Shown in pieces: positions 21,585-34,100 of a stretch of DNA of 64,000 nucleotides; positions within the stretch are counted from its first letter, which is position 1; each line of letters opens with the position of its first letter. The DNA comes from Ciona savignyi. Its lineage: Eukaryota; Chordata; Ascidiacea; Phlebobranchia; Cionidae. A model generated the notes under the pieces. The model was not told where the DNA came from. It made no database searches and saw only the letters and a program-made list of their open reading frames with translations. The position numbers and the translations under genes are program-made. Location of the stretch: assembly GCA_000149265.1 (NCBI GenBank), contig CH001012.1:140902-204901 (forward strand), in the 5' to 3' direction.

Positions 21585-24500
21585 TCAGCGCTTCTTGTAT
21601 GCGCAAGCTTTCAACTTGAGACCACTGTAATCATTGCTTAAACAGCTTGGCGGAGAATTCTTCGTTTTAAAGAAATCGAACATGAAGAAATGCGAGTTGG
21701 TGGTGTCCTATTATGACGAAATATGATTAGTTTGTGACGATATTTTTAAAATTTCTTTAATGCAGAGATATCTCAGGCTAAAGTCGACACATAACACAAT
21801 TTTTGTGCGACCATTTCGCTTATATTCCACATTAGCCCGAAATTAGTTAGTTAGCGTGTTGCCTTTCAGACGAAAGGTTGAAGGTTCAAAACTGGTCGCT
21901 AGCTAGTTGAATTTGACCCTGGCAAGCATTTTAATGGACATGCCTGAACTGATGCACATGGATTAACATAACTATCCGATAGAACTGTTAGCCAAATGGT
22001 GGTGGAATCGAGACCAACCATTAGCTTGTGACCTAATGGTGAGGTTTTCAACTAAATATGTAGCAGTATCTCTTTTGGTACTACAAGTTTAAGTGATTCA
22101 TTTAAAATCAAGATATCAAAATTAAGCAGTAAGGGAATGAACAACGGAGTTTATAATGGGAATTGAAATCAAAATTCATATGGTTTAGCAGTTATACAGC
22201 AACACAATACACCAATAGTCAAGTTACCATATTTTTCATATATTTACAATTTCAAAGTTCCACTAGATGCAAACACATGCATTTTAACTTACCTTTTTAT
22301 GCAAATCGAATCCAATTTTCTTGAGGTCTCTATAGAACTGTTTGAGTCCACTGAACCGACTTGCTACTTCGGCAATCTTAAGAACACCCCTGCCACATAT
22401 TGTGTAATAATAATCAATGCTTTATATTGCAGAACAGAGGTCGGTAACCCTTGGTACACATGTCACAGAGGTTTTCCATGGCATGCAGCATGATTTGACG
22501 CGCTCGCAAAATCTTTGTATGAGTGCATGTGCAACTCAACTGTCTTTAATATATCCAATAATATATCCTTTTTTGATATTCAAATTAGGTAATTGACTAT
22601 CATACATAACAATGGTTGGCACGCGAAGTTGCTTTCATTATGATATTATTCATAAACTGGCACATTGCAATAAAAAAGATTGCTGACGCCTGTGGTAGTG
22701 TGACAGGTTGTGTGTTATGATCATTCTTTGTTTACTTTAGCTGTACTAGTAAGTAGTTAGTTAAGCTGGTAAGCATTTAGTTGTAGAGGTAATGCATTGA
22801 ACTGTCAAACATATGATAGGATATTCATGTTTATCCCCGTGAATGGGAAAACCAAGGGGGTTAACACACGGGCAATCTAGGATCACCTCGCGCCCACCGT
22901 TGCATAGCCAGAGCTATTGCAGTGTGTTGTGTATGATTCACATGTTTCTTTAATTTGGTAGAACCAATTAATTCACTGGGTTTAGGCAATGTCCGTAAAG
23001 TGCCTTGCCCAAGGACACAACCGACTATCGAGCGACGAGTTTTGAACCTGCAACCATTTGACTTTAGGGCATCTGACTAACCCACCAGACTAACCGGTCA
23101 GAAACCAACAGGAGTCAATTCACACTGCTGGGATCATTACATCAAATGTACCCAGCAATAAACATTACAAGTGAAAACACCTCAATCATATTTACTGTAA
23201 TGTTGTGGTAAGTGGTAACACAATATCGGAATAAGACAATGATTGCTGGGTAACAACGTGAAATATATATCCTGTTCAGACAAAGAACCAACTACAAACT
23301 AGGGTAATGGTTTTAAATCTATAACCAACTAATATAAGTTGAGGCAAACCTTAATTTCAAAACTCGATTTGCCTCGACCAAGAACTCGACAAGATTTGTC
23401 CCCATGAGAGAAAGACAGAAGACGACAATATCAACTGAAGAATCAGCGAGCGGCACCTGCAGGTATAGGAGGTTCATAATTATCTTTGTGAATGGGAAGT
23501 CAGATGGGGGATTCACATGGGCAATTATCGAATTACTTTGCGATGACGTAAGGTAGCGTTCTTACATTTATTATTTCAGTGTGCTATTTACCATTTTAGT
23601 GTGTTACATAGAATTTAGGTGTTTTAGTAGTACCCATTAATCCACTGTGTTCAGGTGCTATGAGGCTGTCAAATAAGTGATTGTTCTTAGGCAAGATACT
23701 TAGCAGACATCGTTTGAACTCAGTAAATGAATGGGTTCTACCAAATTGAAGGAACATGTGAATCATACCCAACACACTGCAATAGCTCAGGTAACCCGAT
23801 GGTGGGCGTGAGGTGATCTGACGATTGCCTGTGTGTTAACCCCCTTGGTTTTTCCATTCACGGGAATAAACATAACAGACATTTACCTGTGTAATAATGC
23901 GCCTTGCGTTTAAAACAGTCTAAGAGCAACATCAGCCATGTATACCAGATAATGCATGAGCATGTCGGTAATTAAAATTACTCAATGTTATGAATTTTAA
24001 CTTAATATAGGACTGTTGTCACCTTAGCGATATCGGCAACGGTCACTCTGTCATTCACAGCCACCAGATCGAATGAATGAACTTTATTCTTCACACTGGA
24101 AGCAAGCATTGCTTCACCACAACCAAAATCAGCAATAATAAGTTTTGGAGATCTGGAAAAAATTGTACATTTTTTAATTTATTTATCTATGTTGTCTTTT
24201 TTGTTTTGCTTAATATGATGTTTAAAGGCCTTGTCACTTGTATTTACTGGTGTGTTTTAACCAGTTTTGGTCTTTTTTAAAAAGTTTCACTTTTTTAATC
24301 TGGAAAATCTGGGAAAAGTTTCATTTTTTTACATTTTCAAATTCTAAACTAACATTCAACACAGGTAGACTTGTTATGAAAGTAAAAACAACATCCATTA
24401 ACCACAATTGCCTACTCCCCATATGCAATGTACTAAACCTAATTTATGCAAACTTAGTTTCTTACCTAGGTCTTACAAACCAGATGTTGTTTTACACACA

Positions 24501-26474
24501 AAACTGTTATAACAAATTTAGTTTTTGCCACTTTAAAAAAAATAATTTAAATAAAATGCACTTAAAACATAAAAAGGATAAAGAGGGGAAATAGAAAAAC
24601 GACAGTAGTTATGGTAAAAATATTATAACAAGTTATAACTAAACCATTAACCTTTCTTTCACCCATCTTATAAAACTTAGTTCCTTACTTGTAGGTCTGA
24701 CAAACTAAATATGAACAAAAATGTTATAATTGGTTTAGTTTATCTGTTTTTTTTTTCATTTAAAAAACAATAATTTAACGAACATGCACTAAAAATTATA
24801 GAAATGGGCAAGCGTCAAATGGCAAAATGACAGCCCTATAGTAAACACATTATAACAAGTTACAACTAAACAAGTAACCTTTCTTTCACCCATCTAATAA
24901 CCCCATCAAGGGGGTTAACCGGCCACGTCGCCACTTGTGCCCCAAACCCCCGATGGTAAACTTGGAATGCCGTGGGGTCGGAGTTAAACAACTCATGCGT
25001 GTCGCCGCTGCTTTGGGAATAAATCTGTGGATTAATTGGAAATTAAGGATCTTAAGTGTTATTTTAGTTTAATTATAAAATATGAATATATTGGTTTAAT
25101 TATAAATGTTTAATTTTACAAACAGTGTTATTTTGGTGAATTGTTATTGCTGAAATTTGAATAACTAAGTGGATACTAATAAATCGACAAGCTTCTTTAA
25201 ATTACTCTTTCAAGGGACGGCAAGTGTAGGGTTTAATTTTAAAAACATTGTAAAAATTTTGATATTTAAAGGTAAATTAAACCTGAAGAAAATTCAAAGC
25301 AAAACTAGAGTCATAAAAACACGTATGAAATACAATTAATTATTTAGTGTTGGTATATTTGGATGAGTCCGCCAAACCTAATTGACACATTAAGGTGCAT
25401 TTGTGGATATAGAATATTAAAAGATTATCCAGTAAATACAAAAGCGGAAAGGGTGTTATCTGTCGAAACATTCCTTCAGTTTTAGTAAAACCCGTTAATT
25501 TAATGACCAGTTTAGTACATCCAACCACTCTGCTAACAGTGGGAATCTCAGTTACGGATTTCGTCGGATGTAGGCTATAGATCTATTTAATTGGGATTCC
25601 TCTAATTAAAACAGGATTGCTTGAGATGCTTAGAGCGTTTGGATTACATACTATATTTCGTAATTACTAAAGTCTCGGGAAAAAATAAATAAGGGTAACT
25701 TTTTACCAAATGAATATTATGGTATTAATGTTGGGGTTGGGGTTGAAGTTAGTTCTGTGGTTAGTTTAGTATTTCGGACAAGGTTAAAAGTAGTTTCTAT
25801 AGCTATTCAAGCGCTCCAAGCGATTGTGTAGTAATTAGACGCATCCATAAATTGTACCTACTAATTATCAATCTCACCTGTTCATTTATAAACCGAAACC
25901 TGGAAGACTCAAGTTTTTCTACCAAACGGTCTTTCAAAGATTTGGACGATTCATTTTCTTTATTAGTTGGAACCTCATTTACTTGTTCCTTGATTTTAAC
26001 TTTTCTTTTCTTTGGTGGTGAACAGCTTTCATTCATATTATCCGATGAAGCTTTGGTTACATGGAAGTTCTTCGGTTTAGACTGCTTGGAAACTTTATCA
26101 ATCATTTCTGGAGCATTTTCAATATCTTTACGAGTTTTTGCATTTTCAGTGGAAGTATTTTTTTTCTGCTTGGAAACCTTGTCAATCACTTTTGGAACAT
26201 TTTTAATATCTTTGGGTGATTTTGCATTTTCAGTAGGTTGGTCACTTTTTTCCGATGATTTTAAATCTGACTCTTCTTTCGACCGATATTTATTTACACA
26301 TTTTCGTTTATTCCTTTGCTTCAGTCTCCACTGCTTTCTCGACATGTCATGTGCATTCACATTCCCAGATGAAACATTGGAAGGAACTGTTTGTTTCTTC
26401 ACATCTCCGAACAATGCTTCGGTGAGTTCTGATCCGTTTTCACCTGTCTCGTCCCAATCAACGCAGTCAAACAT
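21585..26474 (-). CDS. RRP8: RRP8 (nucleomethylin), rRNA-processing methyltransferase, 6 exons, 399 aa
   Basis: Minus-strand exons 26474-25878, 25024-24879, 24152-24023, 23456-23350, 22389-22293 and 21707-21585; phases 0, 2, 0, 2 and 0 all agree. The N-terminal 199 residues are charged and low-complexity, with a conserved [15 protein letters not shown] block, a 28-residue internal duplication (81-103 and 109-131) and an SV40-like nuclear signal PPKKRKVK (153-160). The catalytic half is colinear with animal RRP8: [28 protein letters not shown]-binding motif ADFGCGE (255-261), [10 protein letters not shown] (303-312), [16 protein letters not shown], and [12 protein letters not shown] near the C terminus. 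RRP8 is a nucleolar SAM-dependent methyltransferase required for 25S/28S rRNA base methylation and linked to rDNA silencing. One oddity: the usual LKPGG reads LKLRG at the exon 4/5 junction. It is divergently placed from POC5, with 1.6 kb between the start codons. Confidence 0.93.
21853..21965 (+). mobile_element. SINE-A 5' fragment
   Basis: Head and first part only (gacgaaaggttgaaggttca to catgcctgaact), in the RRP8 3' region on the opposite strand (intron 5). Confidence 0.8.
22815..23097 (-). mobile_element. SINE-A, full length
   Basis: In RRP8 intron 4, same orientation as the gene; ends at ccagactaaccggtcag. Confidence 0.93.
23461..23655 (-). mobile_element. SINE-A, old copy touching an RRP8 splice acceptor
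   Basis: Diverged but colinear (tgaatgggaagtcagatggg; acccattaatccactgtgtt). Its TATCC-like tail ends about five bases before RRP8 exon 4 on the minus strand. Confidence 0.8.
23668..23876 (+). mobile_element. SINE-A, head truncated
   Basis: Opposite orientation to its neighbour at 23461; RRP8 intron 3. Confidence 0.88.
24440..24902. repeat. Diverged tandem duplication, about 225 bp, in RRP8 intron 2
   Basis: Two units offset by 223-227 bp, e.g. aacttagtt at 24451 and 24674, and cctttctttcacccatct at 24651 and 24878. The right unit includes the true exon 2 end and its donor; the left unit is a copy of it. Confidence 0.75.
25460..25545 (-). mobile_element. SINE-A fragment
   Basis: attccttcagttttagtaaa and a short head remnant; RRP8 intron 1. 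Confidence 0.55.
25733..25800 (-). repeat. Dispersed repeat C, fragment
   Basis: Inverse-oriented match to the second half of repeat C, just outside RRP8 exon 1 in intron 1. A similar inverse fragment is at 60960-61045, directly beside the LTR element. Confidence 0.4.
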
Positions 26475-26577
26475 GGCGATCAGATAGAATAACTTTGGAA
26501 TAATAGAAGTTGATTAAAAAAAGTAGAATGACGTCTTAGTAATAATATTTAATAGATGTTATAAAAAGGGCAACGCT

Positions 26578-26692
26578 AAAGGGAGGGAAAGCAGGAAGGA
26601 GGGAAACTGCTCACCAAAACTATGGAAATTAATTTTAACCCTGCCCTAAACACTAATCTTATACCCAAAACTAACTCTAATGCCAACTGACC
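26578..26692 (+). repeat. Dispersed repeat C, copy 1
   Basis: Purine-rich start (gggaaagcaggaaggaggga), then caccaaaactatggaaatta and a ctaaacactaatc stretch; matched at 47683. In the RRP8-POC5 intergenic region. Confidence 0.55.
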
Positions 26693-27322
26693 TTACAAAA
26701 AGGACAAAACTGATCGCAAAATTGTGTCACAGACTCCCAGGAAATATTTTTTTTTATAATTTCAAAAAAATGTGCTTATAACATATCGAATTGATAACCC
26801 ATCGTAATTTGGGAACTTTTTTTCTGACATAACATCTTAAGAAAACCCACATTAACATTCTACACGAAGCCTAGCACATGCTGCTTCTTACCATACAAAG
26901 ATTGGGGAATTACCACAATTGTTACTCCGCACAACACTCATTTAAATACCATTCATAATAAGGACACTACTGCACGTCATATCAGACTGCTTAAAGATAT
27001 AAATTTATCAGCTATAATTTAATATTTAAAAAAATCTTTCAAAAATTAATTTAAAATTAATTTAAGGATGACGTGCATGGAATATGTAGGTCGTTGCCTC
27101 GGGACACGGGATCAGCATAACTGTTGATAATACTAAACTAGACAGTTGAACAGTTCTGGCGACAATATGACATTAGTGGAATTTTATTTCCACTGATGCC
27201 ATATTGGTATTCATCCAGAAGGTTTTTTTCTTTATACCGGTCCACACTTTAAGAGCCGCACTTTCTCAAACAAGCAATAAAGTATAAAATAATCCCTTTC
27301 AAAATAATGGTATTTAGAAGAA

Positions 27323-27502
27323 TAGGATAGGATATTCATGTTTATCCCCGTGGATGGAAAAACCAAGGGGGTTAATACACGGGCAATCGTCAGATCACCT
27401 CGCGCCCACCGTTGGGTTAGCGGATTAACTGTAGTGTGTGTAAGTAGAACACAATATTCCACTCGGTTCAGTCAATGTTCGCGCAGTGCCTTGCCCAAAA
27501 AT
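27323..27502 (-). mobile_element. SINE-A, head truncated
   Basis: Tail and body to gtgccttgcccaaaaatcc, in the RRP8-POC5 spacer. Confidence 0.9.
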
Positions 27503-27559
27503 CCTCGAGTCGTTTTTCTTAAAACCATCTGCGAGACATAGCCTACTTGCCGGCAGTGC

Positions 27560-27655
27560 TGAATTAACGAAACGACCGATACATATACCAAATTAGGTAC
27601 AAAAACCGGTCTTAGCAGCGAGCCCATGGCTTCATAAGCCGGGTTAAAATACTGT
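27560..27655 (+). mobile_element. SINE-B, head truncated
   Basis: gaccgatacatataccaaat and ggtcttagcagcgagccc; first of a tandem pair. Confidence 0.7.
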
Positions 27656-27659
27656 TATC

Positions 27660-27765
27660 ATGTAGCGAATGGTTAACTTAATCGATTTCTATGACAATTT
27701 CTATATAAAAACGGCTTTAGTGATGAGCTAATCATTGTATCGAACCTTAGCGCATAAATAAATAA
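27660..27765 (+). mobile_element. SINE-B, second of a tandem pair
   Basis: agcgaatggttaacttaatc to tagtgatgagctaatcattg; decayed. Confidence 0.65.
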
Positions 27766-28122
27766 AAAAATTCAATGATAAAACGTCCACGAAGTTTAAA
27801 GTTTTTTTTAATTTGTTAATTTTCTTAAATCACCAAATCAAAAAGCATAAATAGCCTATTTCTATTTAGTTCTCTCATTTGGGAAAGTACCGTGCCGGGT
27901 AGTTCAAATAAAATTTTCTGTTGGTTTCAAATTGAATTTTACTTCGGAAAGATAGAATACTCATTGTTCTGCTATTTTAGGAACTTCATTTTTGAACATA
28001 GCTTGTGCTTTTGAATTTTTATTTAAGTAAAATATTTTAATTACCTTTTAGATTTCAAGTCCTTGCTATATCCTTGGAAGCCTGTCCTGTTACGTTTTTA
28101 ATTTACTCAAGCAACTGTTTAA

Positions 28123-31100
28123 ATGGAGAATTCAAGCACAGACAGTGAAAACAGTTTACTTCTGCACCCAGATACTTCCAAAGGAAGCTCTGTCTCATCT
28201 GGTTTGCAGGTATTATAAAAACAAAAATTGTCGTTTGATATTAATAATTTTGTTTTCAAATTATTGTAACCTCAATTAGGTTTGGCGGCGGCATCCAGAA
28301 CAATTATTGTTTATAATTTTGTTTATAATGATGTGTTTTATTGTGTGCTAGCGTTTTGTTTTATTTGTTGCTATTTATTATTCTGGGTAAAAATGAATAA
28401 AGTAATTAAAAACTAAACTTGTCAATACCTTACATATTCCTAAACAATTGCATTCCTAGACAATTTTACACCCAACAAATAGTTTTCCTCCATTTAGTTT
28501 ACTACCACAGTCTCTTTTTTCATATATTCTAATCAAACCACTGTTGTTCTAATTTAAAACATTTTCAATTATTTATATATATTGAACATATAGCTGTAAA
28601 AGTTTATTCATTTGATAAAAAAGTTTTTTTTATGCCCAGTATTAGAAGTATGACTTGAATTGAATGAAAATAATGCATGTAAAAATGAAAGTTGCGTGCA
28701 ACCAGCCCAAAAATTGTTGAAAACTATGTGCAAACCAACACTTTGTGCTGCAATGTGGTAATATCCCTTATCTCGCAACAACCTTGATATTTTCATGATA
28801 ATGTCATTGTGATGCGATAATGTGAATGATAATGTCATGTTGTAATTGTTACGCTATGAGATATTCACGTGATAACATCAGTATTATCTGATAATGTAAA
28901 TCCACATCTTTTATGCATGAGTCTATGGGGAAGAGAATAGCCAATTATGCTCTCATTTTTCCCTCAGATTTGATTTTGAATTTTTTTATTATTGTTTGAA
29001 TTTAAGGAATATTTTAAATCATAAATTAGAAGACAGATAAAAGCTAGCATTATAGAAATGATAAAACGCTTTAAGTAATCATCAGTAACATTAAACTATT
29101 ATATATTTATTATGTATTAATAGCAATGATTTAAACTGGCTGGCATTCCTTTTTTTAGTTAAAACATGAACAGTTTTTCCATGTTGGTTTCACATCTAAT
29201 TTAACGACTTCAAGGAAATTCCCGAATCATTTTATGATTTATCTTTCAGGAGGAATACAATGAATTATTGAAATATGCGGTGGTTACCCCAAAGTGGGAA
29301 CAGAAAGCCACCGATAAAGTCACACTCCCCCAGCTACGAATGCCTGCAGACCCTGTAACAACCATCACACAATATTCAGGTCATTTTTATTTTCACAAAT
29401 ATGGAACAAATATGGAACTGTGAAACAATTTATGGTTAATCACATATACATAGTCTTATCAATGTACTCCAATTTTCATATTGTATCCAATCCAATTAGT
29501 CTAGGCATTTTACCAGTTTACTTAAAACATGTCTTATCACAGCCAAGCCTCCCTAAATGATGACATAACACTTAATTATCTAGTCTTTACATGGTAATCT
29601 TACCATATCTCTTAAAGTTGGTTATAGTGTAAAAAATGACCGTTTCCCGTACTAACAACGAGTATCGTGTATTTCACACCTCAGACCCATCTAGCAGTTG
29701 TGGAAGTTTAGTTGACTCGCTGGCCACAGGCAGGGATAGCGCCATGGGAAGTGATGCGCTGGAAACCGACCGGCCACCAAAATTCGACCCACCACGTCAA
29801 ACCAACTTGGTTGCAAATTCTGTTTCTGCTACAGGTTTATATCTTAATTCGCTATACCTTCTTATTTTTATGTTAGACACCGGTCCGACCAGTTGGTCTG
29901 GTGGTTTAGTGCGAAGCCTTTTAGCCGAAAGGAGGTTGCAGGTTCTGAACTGGTTGCCGGCTACTCGTTTGTGTCCTTAGGCAAGGCACTTAGCAAACAT
30001 TGCCTGAACCCAGCGGGTAAATGGGTTCTACTAAATTGAAAAAACGTGTGAATCATACACAACACACTGCAATAGCTCTGGTAACCCGACGGTGGACGCG
30101 AAGTGATCTGATGATTGCTCGTTCATTAACCCCCATTTACGGAGATAAACATGAATATCCAACCTAAATCCTATTTTATCCAATTTTGATTACCTAAATC
30201 CTAAAAAAGGGTTACATCTCAATGCATACAAAAGTGTGTCAATGTAGATTTTTTCCTGTAGTTAAAACTTTTATGTGCGGTGCAAAACACGGGTTGGCCA
30301 GGTTTATTTTTATCCTAAAATATTATTTTAGCCATATTATTACTGTCTATGTACAGCAGTAAAGTTAGTTTAATTTAAAACCTGTTTATATGTTGTTCTT
30401 TCTATACTTTCATATTTGTTTTGTTGAAATTTATTAATGATACAATGTTTGCGGATACCATTATATGAAAATAAAAGGAATTGTAAGTCAAAACATGTGA
30501 TCTTATCAAATTAGTTTAAAAGTTCTTTTCCTTCCCTTTATTTTCTCCTAATACCCCAACATCACCCCTGATTATCTTCTTCAGATGAGCAACCACTGGA
30601 GGTGCCAGAGCACAACCAAACTGACGACGATATTCAGCAGTTGGGCCATCACATCGATGCATGGAATGAAGAATACAAAGCCAAGATACTGGTGGGATTT
30701 GTTTCCTAATGCTACTGTTGTTTGTATAATTGGTTTATATGTGCATGTTGTGGTGATAAATATTCAATATTCAAGTCTCGTCTACACTAAGACTGAACAG
30801 GGTGTGCTAGGGTCTAATTTTTAAGCCAGGAGGGTTTAAACTGGGGCATATTCCCCCCTAAAATATTAAATGGAAAGAAAAGTACTTGATTACTGAGTGA
30901 TTGGACTGGCCCAAAGCTTAAGCGCTGTTTGCAGTGAGGCTGAGTGGGAAGTGTTTGGTCTTAATTCTTTGTTTTTATATTGCGGCAGAAATATAGTGAT
31001 GTAACATTACCATGGTAACAAACAACGGCAAAGCATAATTGCTGCAAATGTAGATGTTTTCTATGTCAACTTTAGCTGTGGTCAAGTGTGGAAATCGCTT

Positions 31101-34100
31101 AAAGGCGACCAAAATTAAAGCATAGCTAAAAGCGAGGCCTAAACACTTCCCAATTAGCCTAAGTGAAGACAGCGGTTAAGCTTTGGTTCGGCCTTACACC
31201 TCAGTAATTATGTACTCTACTGTCTAATTAATATTATGTGCAGAATTACTACTAGTTGCTCTGCCATTGATAAAACATATTCTAAATATTGAAATTTGAC
31301 CAAGTAATCCTGCAGCACCAAGTTGCTTCAATGAAAAACAAAGTGGAAGAATCTCAGAGAAGATACTTCCATGAGCAGCAACAAGGGGCCAAGAGGGAGA
31401 TCGCTGCTTTACAGGTTCATTATTTATTGATTGAAGATAATTTTCCCAACTTCATAGCATCTAGAATAAACATTTGAATTTAAAGCTATTCAGTACCAGT
31501 AGTGGATGGACCGTCTGTCAATGTTCCATCACCCAATAGTATTTTATTAGAATTGCTTTATAACATACCCTATGACATGGAGTTGTCAAGTCAAGTCATA
31601 AACTTTCAAGAATGTGAGCAAACATGGTCGAAATTCTTTAGCTGGGTATGCATTGGGTAGCCCTCAGGTTTTTGGAAAAATATTGTCCAACGAATGACTT
31701 GAATTGAATAATTGATTTACATATGGTATGATATTCATGTTTATCCCTGTGAGTGGGAAAATCAAGGGGGTTAACACACAGGCAATTGTCAGATCACCTT
31801 GCGCCCATCGTCGGGTTACCGGAGCTATTGCAGTGTGTTGTGTATGATTCACATGTTCCTTCAATTTGGTAGAACCCATTAATCCGCTGGGTTCAGGCAA
31901 TGTCTGTTAAGTGCCTTGCCCAAGGTCACAACCAACTAGCTAGCGACCAGTTTCGCACCTGCAACCCTTTACTTGAAAGACGACTAACCCACCAGACTAA
32001 TCGGTCGGACATATGTTCACAGAGTGAGATATCGAATCTCCAAGAATTGTTGCACACGTATGAGAAGTCGGTGCAAAGAAAGGACGTCGTGATATCGAAC
32101 CTCACCCAAGCCATGCAGAGCAACCGATCGCGCCAGGATATGATGAGGGCATTCACTCAGTGGAAACTACGGCTCAGTGATGAAAAAAGAATTGTAATTT
32201 AATTATTTTTTCATCTCAGTTACTGATATTGTTAAACATGATAATTTGTTGCGTTGTGTACTTGGGCTGATTGTAATTTTTTCCTAATTTATTGCGGTTT
32301 GGTGCTTGGGTTGATTATCCGCCATTTGTTTAGTGCTTAAGTGCCACATCTGGTGGGTTAGGTTTCCACCGACATTTTTATTGTAGGTTCAGTTCCACAT
32401 TGATGATGAATGAAGCCTCAGTTAAAATATCTGTGTAAATCATGTTATTTCCCATACACAAGTCTGTACAATCATTTTATAGCGTGAAATCTATGTTAAG
32501 GCACTGTTTTCGGATTTTATTTTTCTCAGTAATATAAAAGACCAAAAGTCTTGGGAGTATAAAAACCAATTGTCTTTCTTTCTAATAAGAAATGTATATT
32601 TCGCCTATGAGGGGTTATTATCAATTTCTTAAAATATTTTTCAAATGTAATTGCATTAAGGCTGTTATGTGTCGTATTCGAATCTTGGTGACAAAAGGTT
32701 CCTTATAAACGTAAGAACGTGAGAGTTTCACTGACCAACACGAATCCCATCCTAGTTGATTTCTATTTCCAGAGTTTCACGTCTCAACTGGCGCGTCGCC
32801 ACTATGAGCACACGGTGGCAGCAAAGAGCTGGCGAGCATGGCGCAGGTTGGTGGAAGGTGGTTGGAAGGAACGCGTGGAGCGAGCGTGTCAGATGAAAGC
32901 TCAGGAAGTTTGTAGCAAGTTGACTCAGGAATATGAGGCCACTCTGGCTGAGGTGGGGTGTGTAATCATGGTCCATTGTTAATATGTGATGTCATAGTGG
33001 TCCATTGTTTATATGTGATGTAATAATGGTCCATTAGTTATATGTGTTGTAGTTTAACACCAGAATTGTCCGATAATTCTGTTTATATTCTTAATAATTA
33101 TATTTTACTGTAAATAAATGCATGAACTTGCTTATTCTAAATATGCGAACCCTGGTAATATATTCCCCATGTTTAATCTTGATATGACATGTTTTAAGTC
33201 CTATAAATCATATAAACGTAATAGCTTGCTAATAATAGAGGGAAATGTCAGACTAAATTCGATTAGTATCGTACTATCCGTGTCCTATTTGTATCCCTTC
33301 TGGCATCTGATTTATATGGATTTCTTTCTTTGATCAAGAAAATAATCAAACAATTTAAAAGAAAATGAGGTAATGTGGTCTATATGACCTAAATATTGGT
33401 CCAGAAAATTACTATCATGAAAAAGTATCTAGCAAACAGTTTGACTATCCAATGTATTTATACAATTATCCATATTTATGGTATGTATATACAAGTATTT
33501 CTAAAAAGCATTATGTTGTCAGCCTGGTTATTACCAAACCAGACCTTTTTTGTCCTTGATATCTAATTAAATTGGCAGTATATTATTCTGTGTTTGTGTT
33601 AAACACACTTTGAACAAAAGAATTATCATGAATATGAACAAAGCAATTAAACAAATACGCATATTAATATTACCCCATGCCTGGTGTAAGGGCTTCCACA
33701 AGGTCATGTTTATTGATTTTTCACACAATATAATATCAACTATTAATATTAATATACCTGTACTCTGTACATAATGCTTCCGAGTGACGTTTTCACTATG
33801 AATTATGAAGTCATAATGCAACACAGACGTATATCAAAGTTCGCCCCGTGAAAGGAGAATCGCAGCTTGTGCATCTGTTTCCTTATTGATATTTTGTTTC
33901 CAATTAATTTCCACCTGTATAACATACGCTTGGATTTCGTCAATATAAAGCTAATGACGTTTTTCCATCACAATTGGCGAAAACTACGTAGTGTTAATCA
34001 ATATTGCAGCATAGAACCATATTAATCACCAATCACACACAATACACCTGTATAAATGTGATGATAAACCATAGTATGGTTGGTAGAGAATAGGTTAAAG

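Larger units (their letters stand above)
26475..28122. promoter_or_regulatory. Divergent spacer between RRP8 and POC5
   Basis: Holds repeat C, one SINE-A and a SINE-B pair. The 100-200 bp next to each start codon are unique and likely contain the two promoters; no TATA box is obvious, as is usual for housekeeping genes. Confidence 0.45.

Noticed and set aside
25852..26487. 211-codon plus-strand frame with hydrophobic stretches
   Set aside because: Exact antisense shadow of RRP8 exon 1.
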